Positions 30,303 through 41,638 are shown, counted from the first letter of the stretch. The stretch is 64,000 nucleotides of DNA from Topomyia yanbarensis (GCF_030247195.1 NC_080670.1:38407934-38471933); one strand, 5' to 3'. Translations and numbers: made by a program. Notes: generated by a model not told the origin, from the letters alone.

Positions 30303-33300
30303 CACTTTTTAAACATTTTTTATATTTTTTACATTTTTTACATTTTTTACATTTTTTACATTTTTTACATTTTTTACATTTTTTACATTTTTTACATTTT
30401 TTACATTTTTTACATTTTTTACATTTTTTACATTTTTAACATTTTTAACATTTTTAACATTTTTAACATTTTTAACATTTTTAACATTTTTAACATTTTT
30501 AACATTTTTAACATTTTTAACATTTTTAACATTTTTAACATTTTTTACATTTTTTACATTTTTTACATTTTTTACATTTTTTACATTTTTTACATTTTTT
30601 ACATTTTTTACATTTTTTACATTTTTTACATTTTTTACATTTTTCACATTTTTTACATTTTTTACATTTTTTACATTTTTTACATTTGTTACATTTGTTA
30701 CATTTTTTACATTTTTTACATTTTTTACATTTTTTACATTTTTTACATTTTTTACATTTTTTACATTTTTTACATTTTTTACATTTTTTACATTTTTTAC
30801 ATTTTTTACATTTTTTACATTTTTTACATTTTTTACATTTTTTACATTTTTTACATTTTTTACATTTTTTACATTTTTTACATTTTTTACATTTTTTACA
30901 TTTTTTACATTTTTTACATTTTTTACATTTTTTACATTTTTTACATTTTTTACATTTTTTACATTTTTTACATTTTTTACATTTTTTACATTTTTTACAT
31001 TTTTTACATTTTTTACATTTTTTACATTTTTAACATTTTTAACATTTTTAACATTTTTAACATTTTTAACATTTTTAACATTTTTAACATTTTTAACATT
31101 TTTAACATTTTTAACATTTTTAACATTTTTAACATTTTTAACATTTTTAACATTTTTAACATTTTTAACATTTTTAACATTTTTAACATTTTTAACATTT
31201 TTAACATTTTTAACATTTTTAACATTTTTAACATTTTTAACATTTTTAACATTTTTAACATTTTTAACATTTTTAACATTTTTAACATTTTTAACATTTT
31301 TAACATTTTTAACATTTTTAACATTTTTAACATTTTTAACATTTTTAACATTTTTAACATTTTTAACATTTTTAACATTTTTAACATTTTTAACATTTTT
31401 AACATTTTTAACATTTTTAACATTTTTAACATTTTTAACATTTTTAACATTTTTAACATTTTTAACATTTTTAACATTTTTAACATTTTTAACATTTTTA
31501 ACATTTTTAACATTTTTAACATTATTCACATTTTTTACATCTTTTACATCTTTTACATCTTTTACATCTTTTACATTTTTTACATTTTTTACGTTTTTTA
31601 CATTTTTTACATTTTTTACATTTTTTACATTTTTTACATTTTTTACATTTTTTACATTTTTAACATTTTTAACATTTTTAACATTTTTAACATTTTTAAC
31701 ATTTTTAACATTTTTAACATTTTTAACATTTTTAACATTTTTAACATTTTTAACATTTTTAACATTTTTAACATTTTTAACATTTTTGACATTTTTGACA
31801 TTTTTGACATTTTTGACATTTTTTACATTTTTTACATTTTTTACATTTTTTACATTTTTTACATTTTTTACATTTTTTACATTTTTTACATTTTTTACAT
31901 TTTTTACATTTTTTACATTTTTTACATTTTTTACATTTTTTACATTTTTTACATTTTTTACATTTTTTACATTTTTTACATTTTTTACATTTTTTACATT
32001 TTTTACATTTTTTACATTTTTTACATTTTTTACATTTTTTACATTTTTTACATTTTTTACATTTTTTACATTTTTTACATTTTTTACATTTTTTACATTT
32101 TTTACATTTTTTACATTTTTTACATTTTTTACATTTTTTACATTTTTTACATTTTTTACATTTTTTACATTTTTTACATTTTTTACATTTTTTACATTTT
32201 TTACATTTTTTACATTTTTTACATTTTTTACATTTTTTACATTTTTTACATTTTTTACATTTTTTACATTTTTAACATTTTTAACATTTTTAACATTTTT
32301 AACATTTTTAACATTTTTAACATTTTTAACATTTTTAACATTTTTAACATTTTTAACATTTTTAACATTTTTAACATTTTTAACATTTTTAACATTTTTA
32401 ACATTTTTAACATTTTTAACATTTTTAACATTTTTAACATTTTTAACATTTTTAACATTTTTAACATTTTTAACATTTTTAACATTTTTTACATTTTTTA
32501 CATTTTTTACATTTTTTACATTTTTTACATTTTTTACATTTTTTACATTTTTTACATTTTTCACATTTTTTACATTTTTTACATTTTTTACATTTTTTAC
32601 ATTTGTTACATTTGTTACATTTGTTACATTTGTTACATTTTTTACATTTTTTACATTTTTTACATTTATTACATTTTTTACATTTTTTACATTTTTTACA
32701 TTTTTTACATTTTTTACATTTTTTACATTTTTTACATTTTTTACATTTTTTACATTTTTTACATTTTTTACATTTTTTACATTTTTAACATTTTTAACAT
32801 TTTTAACATTTTTAACATTTTTAACATTTTTAACATTTTTAACATTTTTAACATTTTTAACATTTTTAACATTTTTAACATTTTTAACATTTTTAACATT
32901 TTTTACATTTTTAACATTTTTAACATTTTTAACATTTTTAACATTTTTAACATTTTTAACATTTTTAACATTTTTAACATTTTTAACATTTTTAACATTT
33001 TTAACATTTTTAACATTTTTAACATTTTTAACATTTTTAACATTTTTAACATTTTTAACATTTTTAACATTTTTAACATTTTTAACATTTTTAACATTTT
33101 TAACATTTTTAACATTTTTAACATTTTTAACATTTTTTACATTATTTACATTTTTTACATCTTTTACATCTTTTACATCTTTTACATTTTTTACATTTTT
33201 TACATTTTTTACGTTTTTTACATTTTTTACATTTTTTACATTTTTTACATTTTTTACATTTTTTACATTTTTTACATTTTTTACATTTTTTACATTTTTT

Positions 33301-36300
33301 ACATTTTTTACATTTTTTACATTTTTAACATTTTTAACATTTTTAACATTTTTAACATTTTTAACATTTTTAACATTTTTAACATTTTTAACATTTTTAA
33401 CATTTTTTACATTTTTTACATTTTTGACATTTTTGACATTTTTGACATTTTTGACATTTTTTACATTTTTTACATTTTTTACATTTTTTACATTTTTTAC
33501 ATTTTTTACATTTTTTACATTTTTTACATTTTTTACATTTTTTACATTTTTTACATTTTTTACATTTTTTACATTTTTTACATTTTTTACATTTTTTACA
33601 TTTTTTACATTTTTTACATTTTTTACATTTTTTACATTTTTTACATTTTTTACATTTTTTACATTTTTTACATTTTTTACATTTTTTACATTTTTTACAT
33701 TTTTTACATTTTTTACATTTTTTACATTTTTTACATTTTTTACATTTTTTACATTTTTTACATTTTTTACATTTTTTACATTTTTTACATTTTCTATATT
33801 TTTTACATTTTTTATATTTTTTACATTTTTTACATTTTTTACATTTCTTACATTTTTTAATTTTTTTAAATTTTTTAATTTTTTTCAATTTTTTACATTT
33901 TTTACATTTTTTACATTTTTTACATTTTTTTCACTTTTTAAACTTTTTTTATATTTTTTACATTTTTTACATTTTTTATATTTTTTATATTTTTTATATT
34001 TTTTACATTTTTTACATTTTTTACATTTTTTATATTTTTTATATTTTTTACATTTTTTACATTTTTTACATTTTTTACATTTTCTATATTTTTTACATTT
34101 TTTATATTTTTTACATTTTTTACATTTTTTACATTTCTTACATTTTTTAATTTTTTTAAATTTTTTAATTTTTTTCAATTTTTTACATTTTTTACATTTT
34201 TTACATTTTTTACATTTTTTTCACTTTTTAAACTTTTTTTATATTTTTTACATTTTTTACATTTTTTATATTTTTTATATTTTTTATATTTTTTACATTT
34301 TTTACATTTTTTACATTTTTTATATTTTTTATATTTTTTACATTTTTTACATTTTTTACATTTTTTACATTTTTTACATTTTTTACATTTTTTACATTTT
34401 TTTACATTTTTTACATTTTTTACATTTTTTACATTTTTTACATTTTTTACATTTTTTACATTTTTTACATTTTTTACATTTTTTACATTTTTTACATTTT
34501 TTACATTTTTTACATTTTTTACATTTTTTACATTTTTTACATTTTTTACATTTTTTACATTTTTTACATTTTTTACATTTTTTACATTTTTAACATTTTT
34601 TACATTTTTTACATTTTTTACATTTTTAACATTTTTAACATTTTTAACATTTTTAACATTTTTAACATTTTTAACATTTTTAACATTTTTAACATTTTTA
34701 ACATTTTTAACATTTTTAACATTTTTAACATTTTTAACATTTTTAACATTTTTAACATTTTTAACATTTTTAACATTTTTAACATTTTTAACATTTTTAA
34801 CATTTTTAACATTTTTAACATTTTTAACATTTTTAACATTTTTAACATTTTTAACATTTTTAACATTTTTAACATTTTTTACATTATTTACATTTTTTAC
34901 ATCTTTTACATCTTTTACATTTTTTACATTTTTTACATTTTTTACATTTTATACATTTTTAACATTTTTAACATTTTTAACATTTTTAACATTTTTAACA
35001 TTTTTAACATTTTTAACATTTTTAACATTTTTAACATTTTTAACATTTTTAACATTTTTAACATTTTTAACATTTTTAACATTTTTAACATTTTTAACAT
35101 TTTTAACATTTTTAACATTTTTAACATTTTTAACATTTTTAACATTTTTAACATTTTTAACATTTTTAACATTTTTAACATTTTTAACATTTTTAACATT
35201 TTTAACATTTTTAACATTTTTAACATTTTTAACATTTTTAACATTTTTAACATTTTTAACATTTTTAACATTTTTAACATTTTTAACATTTTTAACATTT
35301 TTTACATTATTTACATTTTTTACATCTTTTACATCTTTTACATCTTTTACATTTTTTACATTTTTTACATTTTTTACGTTTTTTACATTTTTTACATTTT
35401 TTACATTTTTTACATTTTTTACATTTTTTGCATTTTTTACATTTTTTACATTTTTTACATTTTTTACATTTTTTACATTTGTTACATTTTTTACATTTTT
35501 TACATTTTTTACATTTTTTACATTTTTTACATTTTTTACATTTTTTACATTTTTTACATTTTTTACATTTTTTACATTTTTTACATTTTTTACATTTTTT
35601 ACATTTTTTACATTTTTACATTTTTTACATTTTTTACATTTTTTACATTTTTAACATTTTTTACATTTTTTACATTTTTAACATTTTTAACATTTTTAAC
35701 ATTTTTAACATTTTTAACATTTTTAACATTTTTAACATTTTTAACATTTTTAACATTTTTAACATTTTTAACATTTTTAACATTTTTAACATTTTTAACA
35801 TTTTTAACATTTTTAACATTTTTAACATTTTTAACATTTTTAACATTTTTAACATTTTTAACATTTTTAACATTTTTAACATTTTTAACATTTTTAACAT
35901 TTTTTACATTATTTACATTTTTTACATCTTTTACATCTTTTACATTTTTTACATTTTTTACATTTTTTACATTTTTTACATTTTTTACATTTTTAACATT
36001 TTTAACATTTTTAACATTTTTAACATTTTTAACATTTTTAACATTTTTACATTTTTACATTTTTTACATTTTTTACATTTTTTACATTTTTTACATTTTT
36101 TACATTTTTTACATTTTTTACATTTTTTACATTTTTTACATTTTTTACATTTGTTACATTTTTTACATTTTTTACATTTTTTACATTTTTTACATTTTTT
36201 ACATTTTTTACATTTTTTACATTTTCTACATTTTTTACATTTTTTACATTTTTTACATTTTTTACATTTTTTACATTTTTTACATTTTTTAAATTTTTAC

Positions 36301-36540
36301 ATTTTTTACATTTTTTACATTTTTTACATTTTTTACATTTTTTATACATTTTTACATTTTTACATTTTTTACATTTTTTACATTTTTTACATTTTTTACA
36401 TTTTTTACATTTTTTACATTTTTTACATTTTTACATTTTTTACATTTTTTACATTTTTCACATTTTTCACATTTTTAACATTTTTTATATTTCTTGCAAT
36501 TTTTGCATTTTTTGAATTTTTTTACATTTTTTACATTTTT
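30303..36540. repeat. Last, degenerating higher-order block of the array
   Basis: The head is standard: two GTT units at 30686, an A-type run at 31030-31522 and a CTTT signature at 31522-31594. Next come another GTT/CTTT block (32602, 33142), the paired irregular patch, and then shortened A-type/CTTT blocks at 34884, 35306 and 35909. From about 35610 on, 8-bp units become frequent. After 36480 units are strongly altered, until unique sequence starts at 36541. Confidence 0.8.
33794..34390. repeat. Second paired irregular patch, ~290-bp period
   Basis: This is homologous to the patch at 26421-27020, with the same ATATTTTTT, tcttacatt and AATTTTTTT-type units in the same order. The internal period is 290 rather than 299 bp, one 9-bp unit shorter. 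Landmarks CACTTTTTAAACTTT are at 33932 and 34222. Confidence 0.85.
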
Positions 36541-37099
36541 CCATAACGCTATCGATCAGTGTGCTTCGAGTAGCATTCAGTTGTTTATGGTTGAGGGTAT
36601 TCACAGGGTACCCAACCGGAATGGGGGCCATCCAGTTCGACTTTACCATTTCGTTGAATGTTGAACGCTACTCAGTTTTTTTTGTCGATATTGGATCCTG
36701 CCCTTCGATCTTTTACGGTTGGGGCTCATCCCTGCACCGACTAGTGTTTAGCATCTTGGTGTCCGTCGAACGTAGTCGCTTGACTGGTGCCTTCACTATT
36801 GGAATTTTTGTCAGCTGTAGCGCTTCAGCGGATTTGAGGCCGTTTCTCGACAGCCACCCAGAGCGTTTCTTCACCGCTCCGCTTAAGCGACGAGTCTCTT
36901 GGGCTCCTCTTGTTTTATTCTCGAAGCTCTCCGACCCACCGGTTTCTCCTCCGGGCTGATCTGTGTTCTCCTTGACCATTGTCCGATCCTCGTTTCTAGC
37001 TGGAGAGCTGAGAATGGACGATGTGCCGGACGCAACAGTCTCCAACGAGCCACTATTCAGCCGCTCCCCAGGTTTTGCTTTCCACCTCCATCGCCGCAA
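36541..37099 (-). pseudogene. Broken LINE ORF1 (gag-like) fragment abutting the satellite
   Basis: This is minus-strand coding-like sequence. One frame (about 37099-36713) contains GETGGSES and, further on, SGAVKKRSGWLSRNG with EALQL after it. That resembles the SGA..KR..WL...G....EA motif I know from ORF1 proteins of mosquito RNase H-bearing LINEs of the LOA/Lian type. That frame stops at 36713, but a shifted frame continues with FNEMVKSNWMAPIPVGYP and STLIDSVMEK, again like this ORF1 class, so there is a frameshift. An in-frame ATG exists at 36979. The LINE reading frame runs directly into satellite units at 36541. No intact product is expected. The family assignment is from memory of motifs and is moderate. 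Confidence 0.6.
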
Positions 37100-37580
37100 T
37101 CTCTTCCAAACTTATATTCCCACGAATGGGTAGGGGAAAAAATGTCGACCCTGCTTGACAATATTGTGGGGTGCGCCCTGGTGCCCCACAGGCTCCGTGC
37201 GTGGCTTGGCATATTTGTCATCCCTTCGAATCCCAGTCATAGTCAGTCGGGTTTTGAAACCAGTCCATTAGGTCCCTCTCATTCCGCTGCTACAGCAGAA
37301 GACTGATAGCATCCAGCCATCGTCGGTCTAACGATCAAGTGTCGTCGATAGTCTCACGTGGGGGCATGAGATAGGAAGCTTGTGAGTACTATGTTATCTC
37401 AACATTTGACGACCAACGTATGCCCCATAATGGCTGCCAAGACACCATGAGCTGGAATGCCGGCCTCTACTTCTTGGGCCCGCAGGGAACCATTTTGGAC
37501 CAGGTTTACAAGCGCGGTGACATCTGGCGCAGACGGTAGGGATTAGCAACTTCTGAAAAAGAGTGAGAGAGAAAAGAGGT
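37100..37580. other. Non-coding junction between two LINE pieces
   Basis: No coding sequence is supported. On the minus strand this lies downstream of the ORF2 end (37581) and upstream of the ORF1 fragment. It probably holds a 3' UTR of one LINE copy and a 5' leader of another, head-to-tail. I could not place the junction base or a poly(A) tail. Confidence 0.4.
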
Positions 37581-38260
37581 CTAAACCTGGGTATCAACGG
37601 ACTTTAAAAACAGATAGATAAGTGACATATAGGGGACATCACGACTTGCCAGAACATCTCGCACTGGAACACTAAGTGATCTTCCTCGGGCCCGGAGAGA
37701 ATCAATCAGTCGAGACCTGGCAGAGCTATATTCGGTGCACACCCAGACAATATGTTCGATATCGTTATAGCCGTCGTCACAAACGCAGATGCCACTATCC
37801 ACGAGCCCAATACGTCGGATATGCGCGTCCAGCGTGTAGTGATTTGCCATAAGTCGAGATATCGCACGAAGGAAATCACGACTCATATCCATCCCCTTGA
37901 ATCAAGGTTTCGTTGACACCTTCGGGATTATCGAATGTAGCTCCCTTCCTAGTTCCCCATTGTTCCATGTAGTATGCTAACTTTCAGGAGTCCCCTGATG
38001 AGCAATACTAAAAAATTCCTTGAGACAAATTGGTCTTTCATATAGCTTCACCTTCTAAAGCACCCACCTTAAAGAGTCGGGATGGAGCAATGCGAAGGCA
38101 TTCAAACCAAGGAAATCCGGAACGATTTTTCAGATAAAGCACTAAGGAGTTCCTGTATTTTCCCTAGAAAGTACGGAGAGTGCTTTCCATGTTTCATCGA
38201 ACAAATCGCTTCAATGAAACTGAGGCTATCCGAAACGATGAAGTAATGGCGTAAAATACA
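37581..38260 (-). pseudogene. LINE ORF2 3' end: RNase H remnant and C-terminal zinc-knuckle-like domain
   Basis: Read 5' to 3' on the minus strand, the sequence gives HYFIVSDSLSF (RNase H aspartate motif), YFLGKIQELLSALSEK, then SLV-stop-MPSHCSI, where the related copy at 56893-59036 has VWLPAHCTI. Next comes IIPKVSTKP-stop-FKGMDM, where the other copy has an intact Trp, and finally the C-terminal CVCDDGYNDIEHIVW region. In both cases the tryptophan codon TGG has become TGA, and the part between the two is also out of frame. The final 103 codons (37892-37581) remain open. It is a dead copy of the same family as the LINE at 56893-59036. Confidence 0.8.
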
Positions 38261-38329
38261 TTCGTTCGTGAAAATGTGTTCGTTATTTGGGATTTAGTTC
38301 GTAAAAAAGTTCGCTTCACATTCTTATTA

Positions 38330-39470
38330 AATTTCGTTGGTGGATCAATATTATCGATAACCCTAACAATTTGAGATCTTTTGGAACGTGCTTGAGAGCT
38401 GATAATGAAAATGGATGTTTGGCGCAATTTAGAAATATAAGATGGTGAATTGCAGTTGAGCAATATTCTTGATAACTCAAACAATATGTGTATTTTTGGA
38501 CTAGTAGATGTTGAAAATTTGGTGTCATTTTGAAGTTCAACATGGCGACTTCCGGTTTAGCAATATTTTCGATGGGTAATATGGGTATTTTCGGAAATGG
38601 CTTGACAAGTAGATGATGCAAATGGATATTCGAAACCTTTTTGTAATCCAAAATGCCGACTTCCGGTTGAACAAATTCTCGATGACCTTTCCCAATTTGG
38701 GAATATTCGTAAACGGCTTGAGAAGCAGATGATGGAAATGGATGCTTGACGTAATTTTGATATGCAAGACTTCCAGTTGAGCAGTATTCTCGATAACTTA
38801 AACAATATGAAATATGACAAGTAGATAAAGAAAAAAATAGTTTGGCGTAATTTCGAAATCCAAGATGGTGATATCCGGTTAAGTAATATTCTCGATAACT
38901 CTAACAATATGGGTTTTTTGGAACTGGCTTTAGCTAGTAGATGATGGAAATGGTAGCTTGATGCTATTTCGAATAATTTCTGGATAACCCTAACCATAAA
39001 CGTATTTTTGTGTGGGATTAACGAGTAGATAACGGAAATCGACGAGTGACGCCATTTTGAAGGCCAAGATAGCATCTTCCAATTGAGAAAAATTTTCCAT
39101 ACCCATGTCATCCGCAGAACTAAACGCTATACCTAAAATCTACTCCATAATTATCTTATTTAGAAAATGCCTAAATTTTTTGGGTTATTCACCATCTTGG
39201 ATTCCAAAATGGCACACACATTTAGCAATCTACTCGTCATCCCCATTCCGAAAATATCGACTTTGTTGAGGTTACAGAGAATTTTTCCAAACCGGAAGTC
39301 GCCATCTTGAATTTCGAAATAGCTTCAGATATTGATTTCTGTCATCCACTCATCAACCCCATTCCGAAAATATCCATATTGTTGATCTTATGGAGAATTT
39401 ATCTAAACTTATCTTGGATTTCAAAATGGCTTCAGACATCGATTTGCGTCATCTACTCGTCAATTCCGTA
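38330..39470. repeat. Diverged ~105-bp repeat cluster with an orientation switch
   Basis: Phrases such as atggcgacttccgg, agcaatattctcgataac and gtagatgatggaaatgg recur on the plus strand with unit starts near 38439, 38541, 38651, 38768 and 38863, giving spacings of 95-117 bp. From about 39190 the same phrases appear reverse-complemented (caccatcttggattccaaaatgg, aaccggaagtcgccatcttg, ctactcgtcatccccattccg). Units are strongly diverged. I recognise this as a repeat type common in culicine mosquito genomes but cannot name it. There is no coding potential. Confidence 0.75.
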
Positions 39471-39549
39471 TTACGTATTCAAAACATTTTTTACTAGCTT
39501 GGTTCGTAAAAAAGAGTTCGTTATTTCGAGTTTGGTTTGCGAAAAAAGT

Positions 39550-40657
39550 AACGCATGATATGATATAAATATGATGTAAAAAAAATTCGTAAATGGGGGG
39601 TTCAGTGTATACTAAATATAAATTAGTGCATCTTCAAATTACGAAAAGTTACCATAAGAAACTAAATACGTCCAGGAAAGCGTTCTTGATGCATAGTTAA
39701 GTTTGTAATACAGAAGAAACTATAAGATCCCAACTAAACATTCGAATGTAGTGTCTATACTTTTTGGCGTGAACTAGTTTTGTAGAAATATAGATAGTTC
39801 CATGAATACGACGTGAAATGTTGGCTATTGGTGTTTGACCAAGAATGTTTTTTCCCTTCGCAAAATTCAGTTTTTTTTCTTCCAATTCAATTTTTATTTT
39901 CAAGTAAAAATACGGGCCCCTAGGAATGATCCGGGCCCGGGACAGTTGCCTCCGCTGAACCTCCCTCTCGTCGTGCGCGTGTATATCCTATGGTTTTGAC
40001 ATTTACAGCAAGTTTTAGATTCTAAAAACTGGGCAACGCTCATGTAATCATTTCCGAAACTATTTTATGGTATAAATATGCCAGCTCTGAATGTGTTGAT
40101 CAGCTGGCCCATTCAGAGATGTCAAAAATATAGTCCACTGTTGATAGCTGTTACAAACGACTTGTCGTGTCCTCTTGTCATTTAAATACCACTGAAATCA
40201 AAAATTTTGGACCTCAGCAACTCTCACTTTCAGTGCCCACACTTCCATCTAAACATGGCAAAGAATTTTAATCGATCATCGCACAAGTGTTTCGTTCGTC
40301 GGTACGCAAGTGCCCAACGCACGGAGAAATCCATTTCCAATCGCATTCCGCCATTCGGTGCACGTAGCTTCCGTTTTAACTGATTTCCCCTGCTTATCAG
40401 CTGCGATCCGGTGGTGCTCGTACCGTACCGTGGCAGTAGTAGCAGAGGGTATGACGAAAATTAAACACTGAAGCCATAAGTGACACTGCGTGATAGTTTT
40501 TGGTCAGTCCATTGTTTTGCGTGGAGGTTCGTTCCAGTTGAAAAAGGCGCACTTCGTGTTGACACCCCCGAATCAAATCAACGACGCACTGCCGGGGGAA
40601 TGTTTCACGACGAAATATTACCAAACCGTCGTCGGGGCCAGTTTGCCCCCAAGCGCG
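39550..40657. other. Intergenic sequence upstream of the first Osiris gene
   Basis: I see no gene. Short open frames on both strands lack codon character. The ~700 bp before the TATA box is less AT-rich than its surroundings and probably contains the proximal regulatory region of the gene at 40781. No specific binding site can be supported. Confidence 0.5.
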
Positions 40658-40667
40658 ATATAAAATC
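40658..40667 (+). promoter_or_regulatory. Probable TATA box of the first Osiris gene
   Basis: GATATAAAAT lies 114 bp upstream of the start codon at 40781. A transcription start about 30 bp downstream, near 40690-40700, would give a 5' UTR of roughly 85 nt. It is the best match in the 150 bp upstream of the ATG. No clear initiator motif was found. Confidence 0.55.
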
Positions 40668-40780
40668 CATTGTAATGAATATGAAGCAATTCATATTGAT
40701 TTAACTAATCGTCCGGTGCACATCTTAGCGGGAGGACAGCAGAATCGGAGCGCGCGTGTTTCTAACGGTAGTTTTGTGCA

Positions 40781-41638
40781 ATGCGCTTATTTACGGTGTT
40801 GATCCTGGCGGCAGCTGCCCTCGGTACGGTTACCGCCCAGCAACCGCGCTCGGCTGTCGACGTTGCCGTTGATATATACAATACCTGCCTTAATGATGTG
40901 AACTTAAAGTGCGTAAAATCAAAGGCTCTATCCTGGTTGAGTAAAGCGACCGAACAGGATGAGATCAAAATAACCGACACTTTGACCATTATTCGAACTG
41001 GAGTTGATGAAGAGGAAACACCGGAGGCTGAGGGAGAACAGCGCGCCAACAAGGTAGCCTATCTGTTGAACAAAATCGACAGTTTTCTCTCCACTCACGC
41101 CCTGAAGATGGGAGTTCCGGAGGTGTTGCAATCAGAGGAAGCCCGTGCTTACATCCCAAATTCTCTGACGAAGGGTGGGCTCGCCGAAGAGCTGGTAGTT
41201 CCACTGACAGATGGAAATGTTGCTGAAGGTATGTATTTTAATTTGCAAGGTTTTCATACTAACTTAGTTCCAATGTTCACCACCGCAGGTCGTGGCTTTG
41301 TGAAGAAAGTCATGATTCCTTTCCTGCTCGGAATCAAGTTCAAATCGACTGTCCTGGTTCCGGTTGCGCTCGCTTTGATCGCTCTTAAGACTTGGAAGGC
41401 GATGACGCTGGGACTACTCTCGATGGTCCTGTCGGCGGCGATGCTTATCTTTAAGTTCGCCAAGCCAAAGATCGTTAACTACGAAGTGGTTCACTATCCG
41501 CCACCGCATGCTCACCACGTGGACCATCATATTGACCATCATCACTTGAGCCATCCGCACGTGCACTGGGAGGCACCGGCCGGGTGGAAGAAACGATCGC
41601 TGGATGCTCAGGAGCAAGCCTATGCCGGGCAGCTGTAA
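40781..41638 (+). CDS. Osiris family protein (DUF1676), 265 aa after splicing
   Basis: This is an insect Osiris protein with exons 40781-41228 and 41289-41638. Residues 1-19 are a signal peptide (hydrophobic run ending TVTA, then QQPR). Cys36 and Cys44 form the two-cysteine region of the family ([14 protein letters not shown]). A charged central part follows. Splicing creates AEGRGFVKK, which runs into the typical DUF1676 hydrophobic stretch (about 156-206, [20 protein letters not shown] onward). The C-terminus is His-rich (222-242) and ends [14 protein letters not shown], with AQEQAY standing for the family's AQxLAY motif. Osiris proteins are membrane or secretory-pathway proteins of cuticle-forming epithelia; the exact biochemical role is unsettled. 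A TATA box precedes it and AATAAA follows. Another Osiris gene lies 10.6 kb downstream on the same strand, as expected of the clustered family. I cannot assign which numbered Osiris gene it is. Confidence 0.93.
   Translation: MRLFTVLILAAAALGTVTAQQPRSAVDVAVDIYNTCLNDVNLKCVKSKALSWLSKATEQDEIKITDTLTIIRTGVDEEETPEAEGEQRANKVAYLLNKIDSFLSTHALKMGVPEVLQSEEARAYIPNSLTKGGLAEELVVPLTDGNVAEGMYFNLQGFHTNLVPMFTTAGRGFVKKVMIPFLLGIKFKSTVLVPVALALIALKTWKAMTLGLLSMVLSAAMLIFKFAKPKIVNYEVVHYPPPHAHHVDHHIDHHHLSHPHVHWEAPAGWKKRSLDAQEQAYAGQL
41229..41288 (+). other. 60-nt in-frame intron of the first Osiris gene
   Basis: The donor is GAAG/GTATGT and the acceptor TTCACCACCGCAG. A perfect branch-point consensus TACTAAC lies at 41257-41263. 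The length is a multiple of three and there is no stop, so the frame reads straight through and would add 20 foreign residues starting MYFNLQGF. Removing it restores the family sequence [14 protein letters not shown]. Confidence 0.9.

Larger units (their letters stand above)
1..36540. repeat. Satellite array of a 9-bp unit, ACATTTTTT and variants
   Basis: About 4,060 tandem copies of a 9-bp unit fill this stretch with no unrelated sequence inside. The main unit is ACATTTTTT. Variants come in runs: ninth base A (long runs, e.g. 1620-2060), ninth base G (runs of 1-4), ninth base C (single), ACATTTGTT (runs of 2-6), ACATCTTTT (runs of 2-4), ACATTATTT (single) and ACGTTTTTT (single). Rare 8-bp and 10-bp units shift the phase, e.g. 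near 4319, 8459, 19902 and 36046. The plus strand is almost free of G. The array starts outside the window and ends at 36541 in LINE sequence. Units become irregular in the last ~250 bp, as expected at an array edge. Long open frames here are by-products of a unit length divisible by three. No gene is supported. Confidence 0.98.

Noticed and set aside
1..36540. Telomere or telomere-associated repeat
   Set aside because: No telomeric hexamer or G-rich strand is seen, and unique gene-bearing sequence follows. The window edge gives no evidence for a chromosome end.
36561..37306. Plus-strand open frames at 36561-36959 and 36899-37306
   Set aside because: They are antisense to the LINE ORF1 fragment and show no independent protein features.
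40253..40381. Small frame starting ATGGCAAAG upstream of the first Osiris gene
   Set aside because: 42 codons, no recognisable features, lies upstream of the TATA box and has no promoter of its own.
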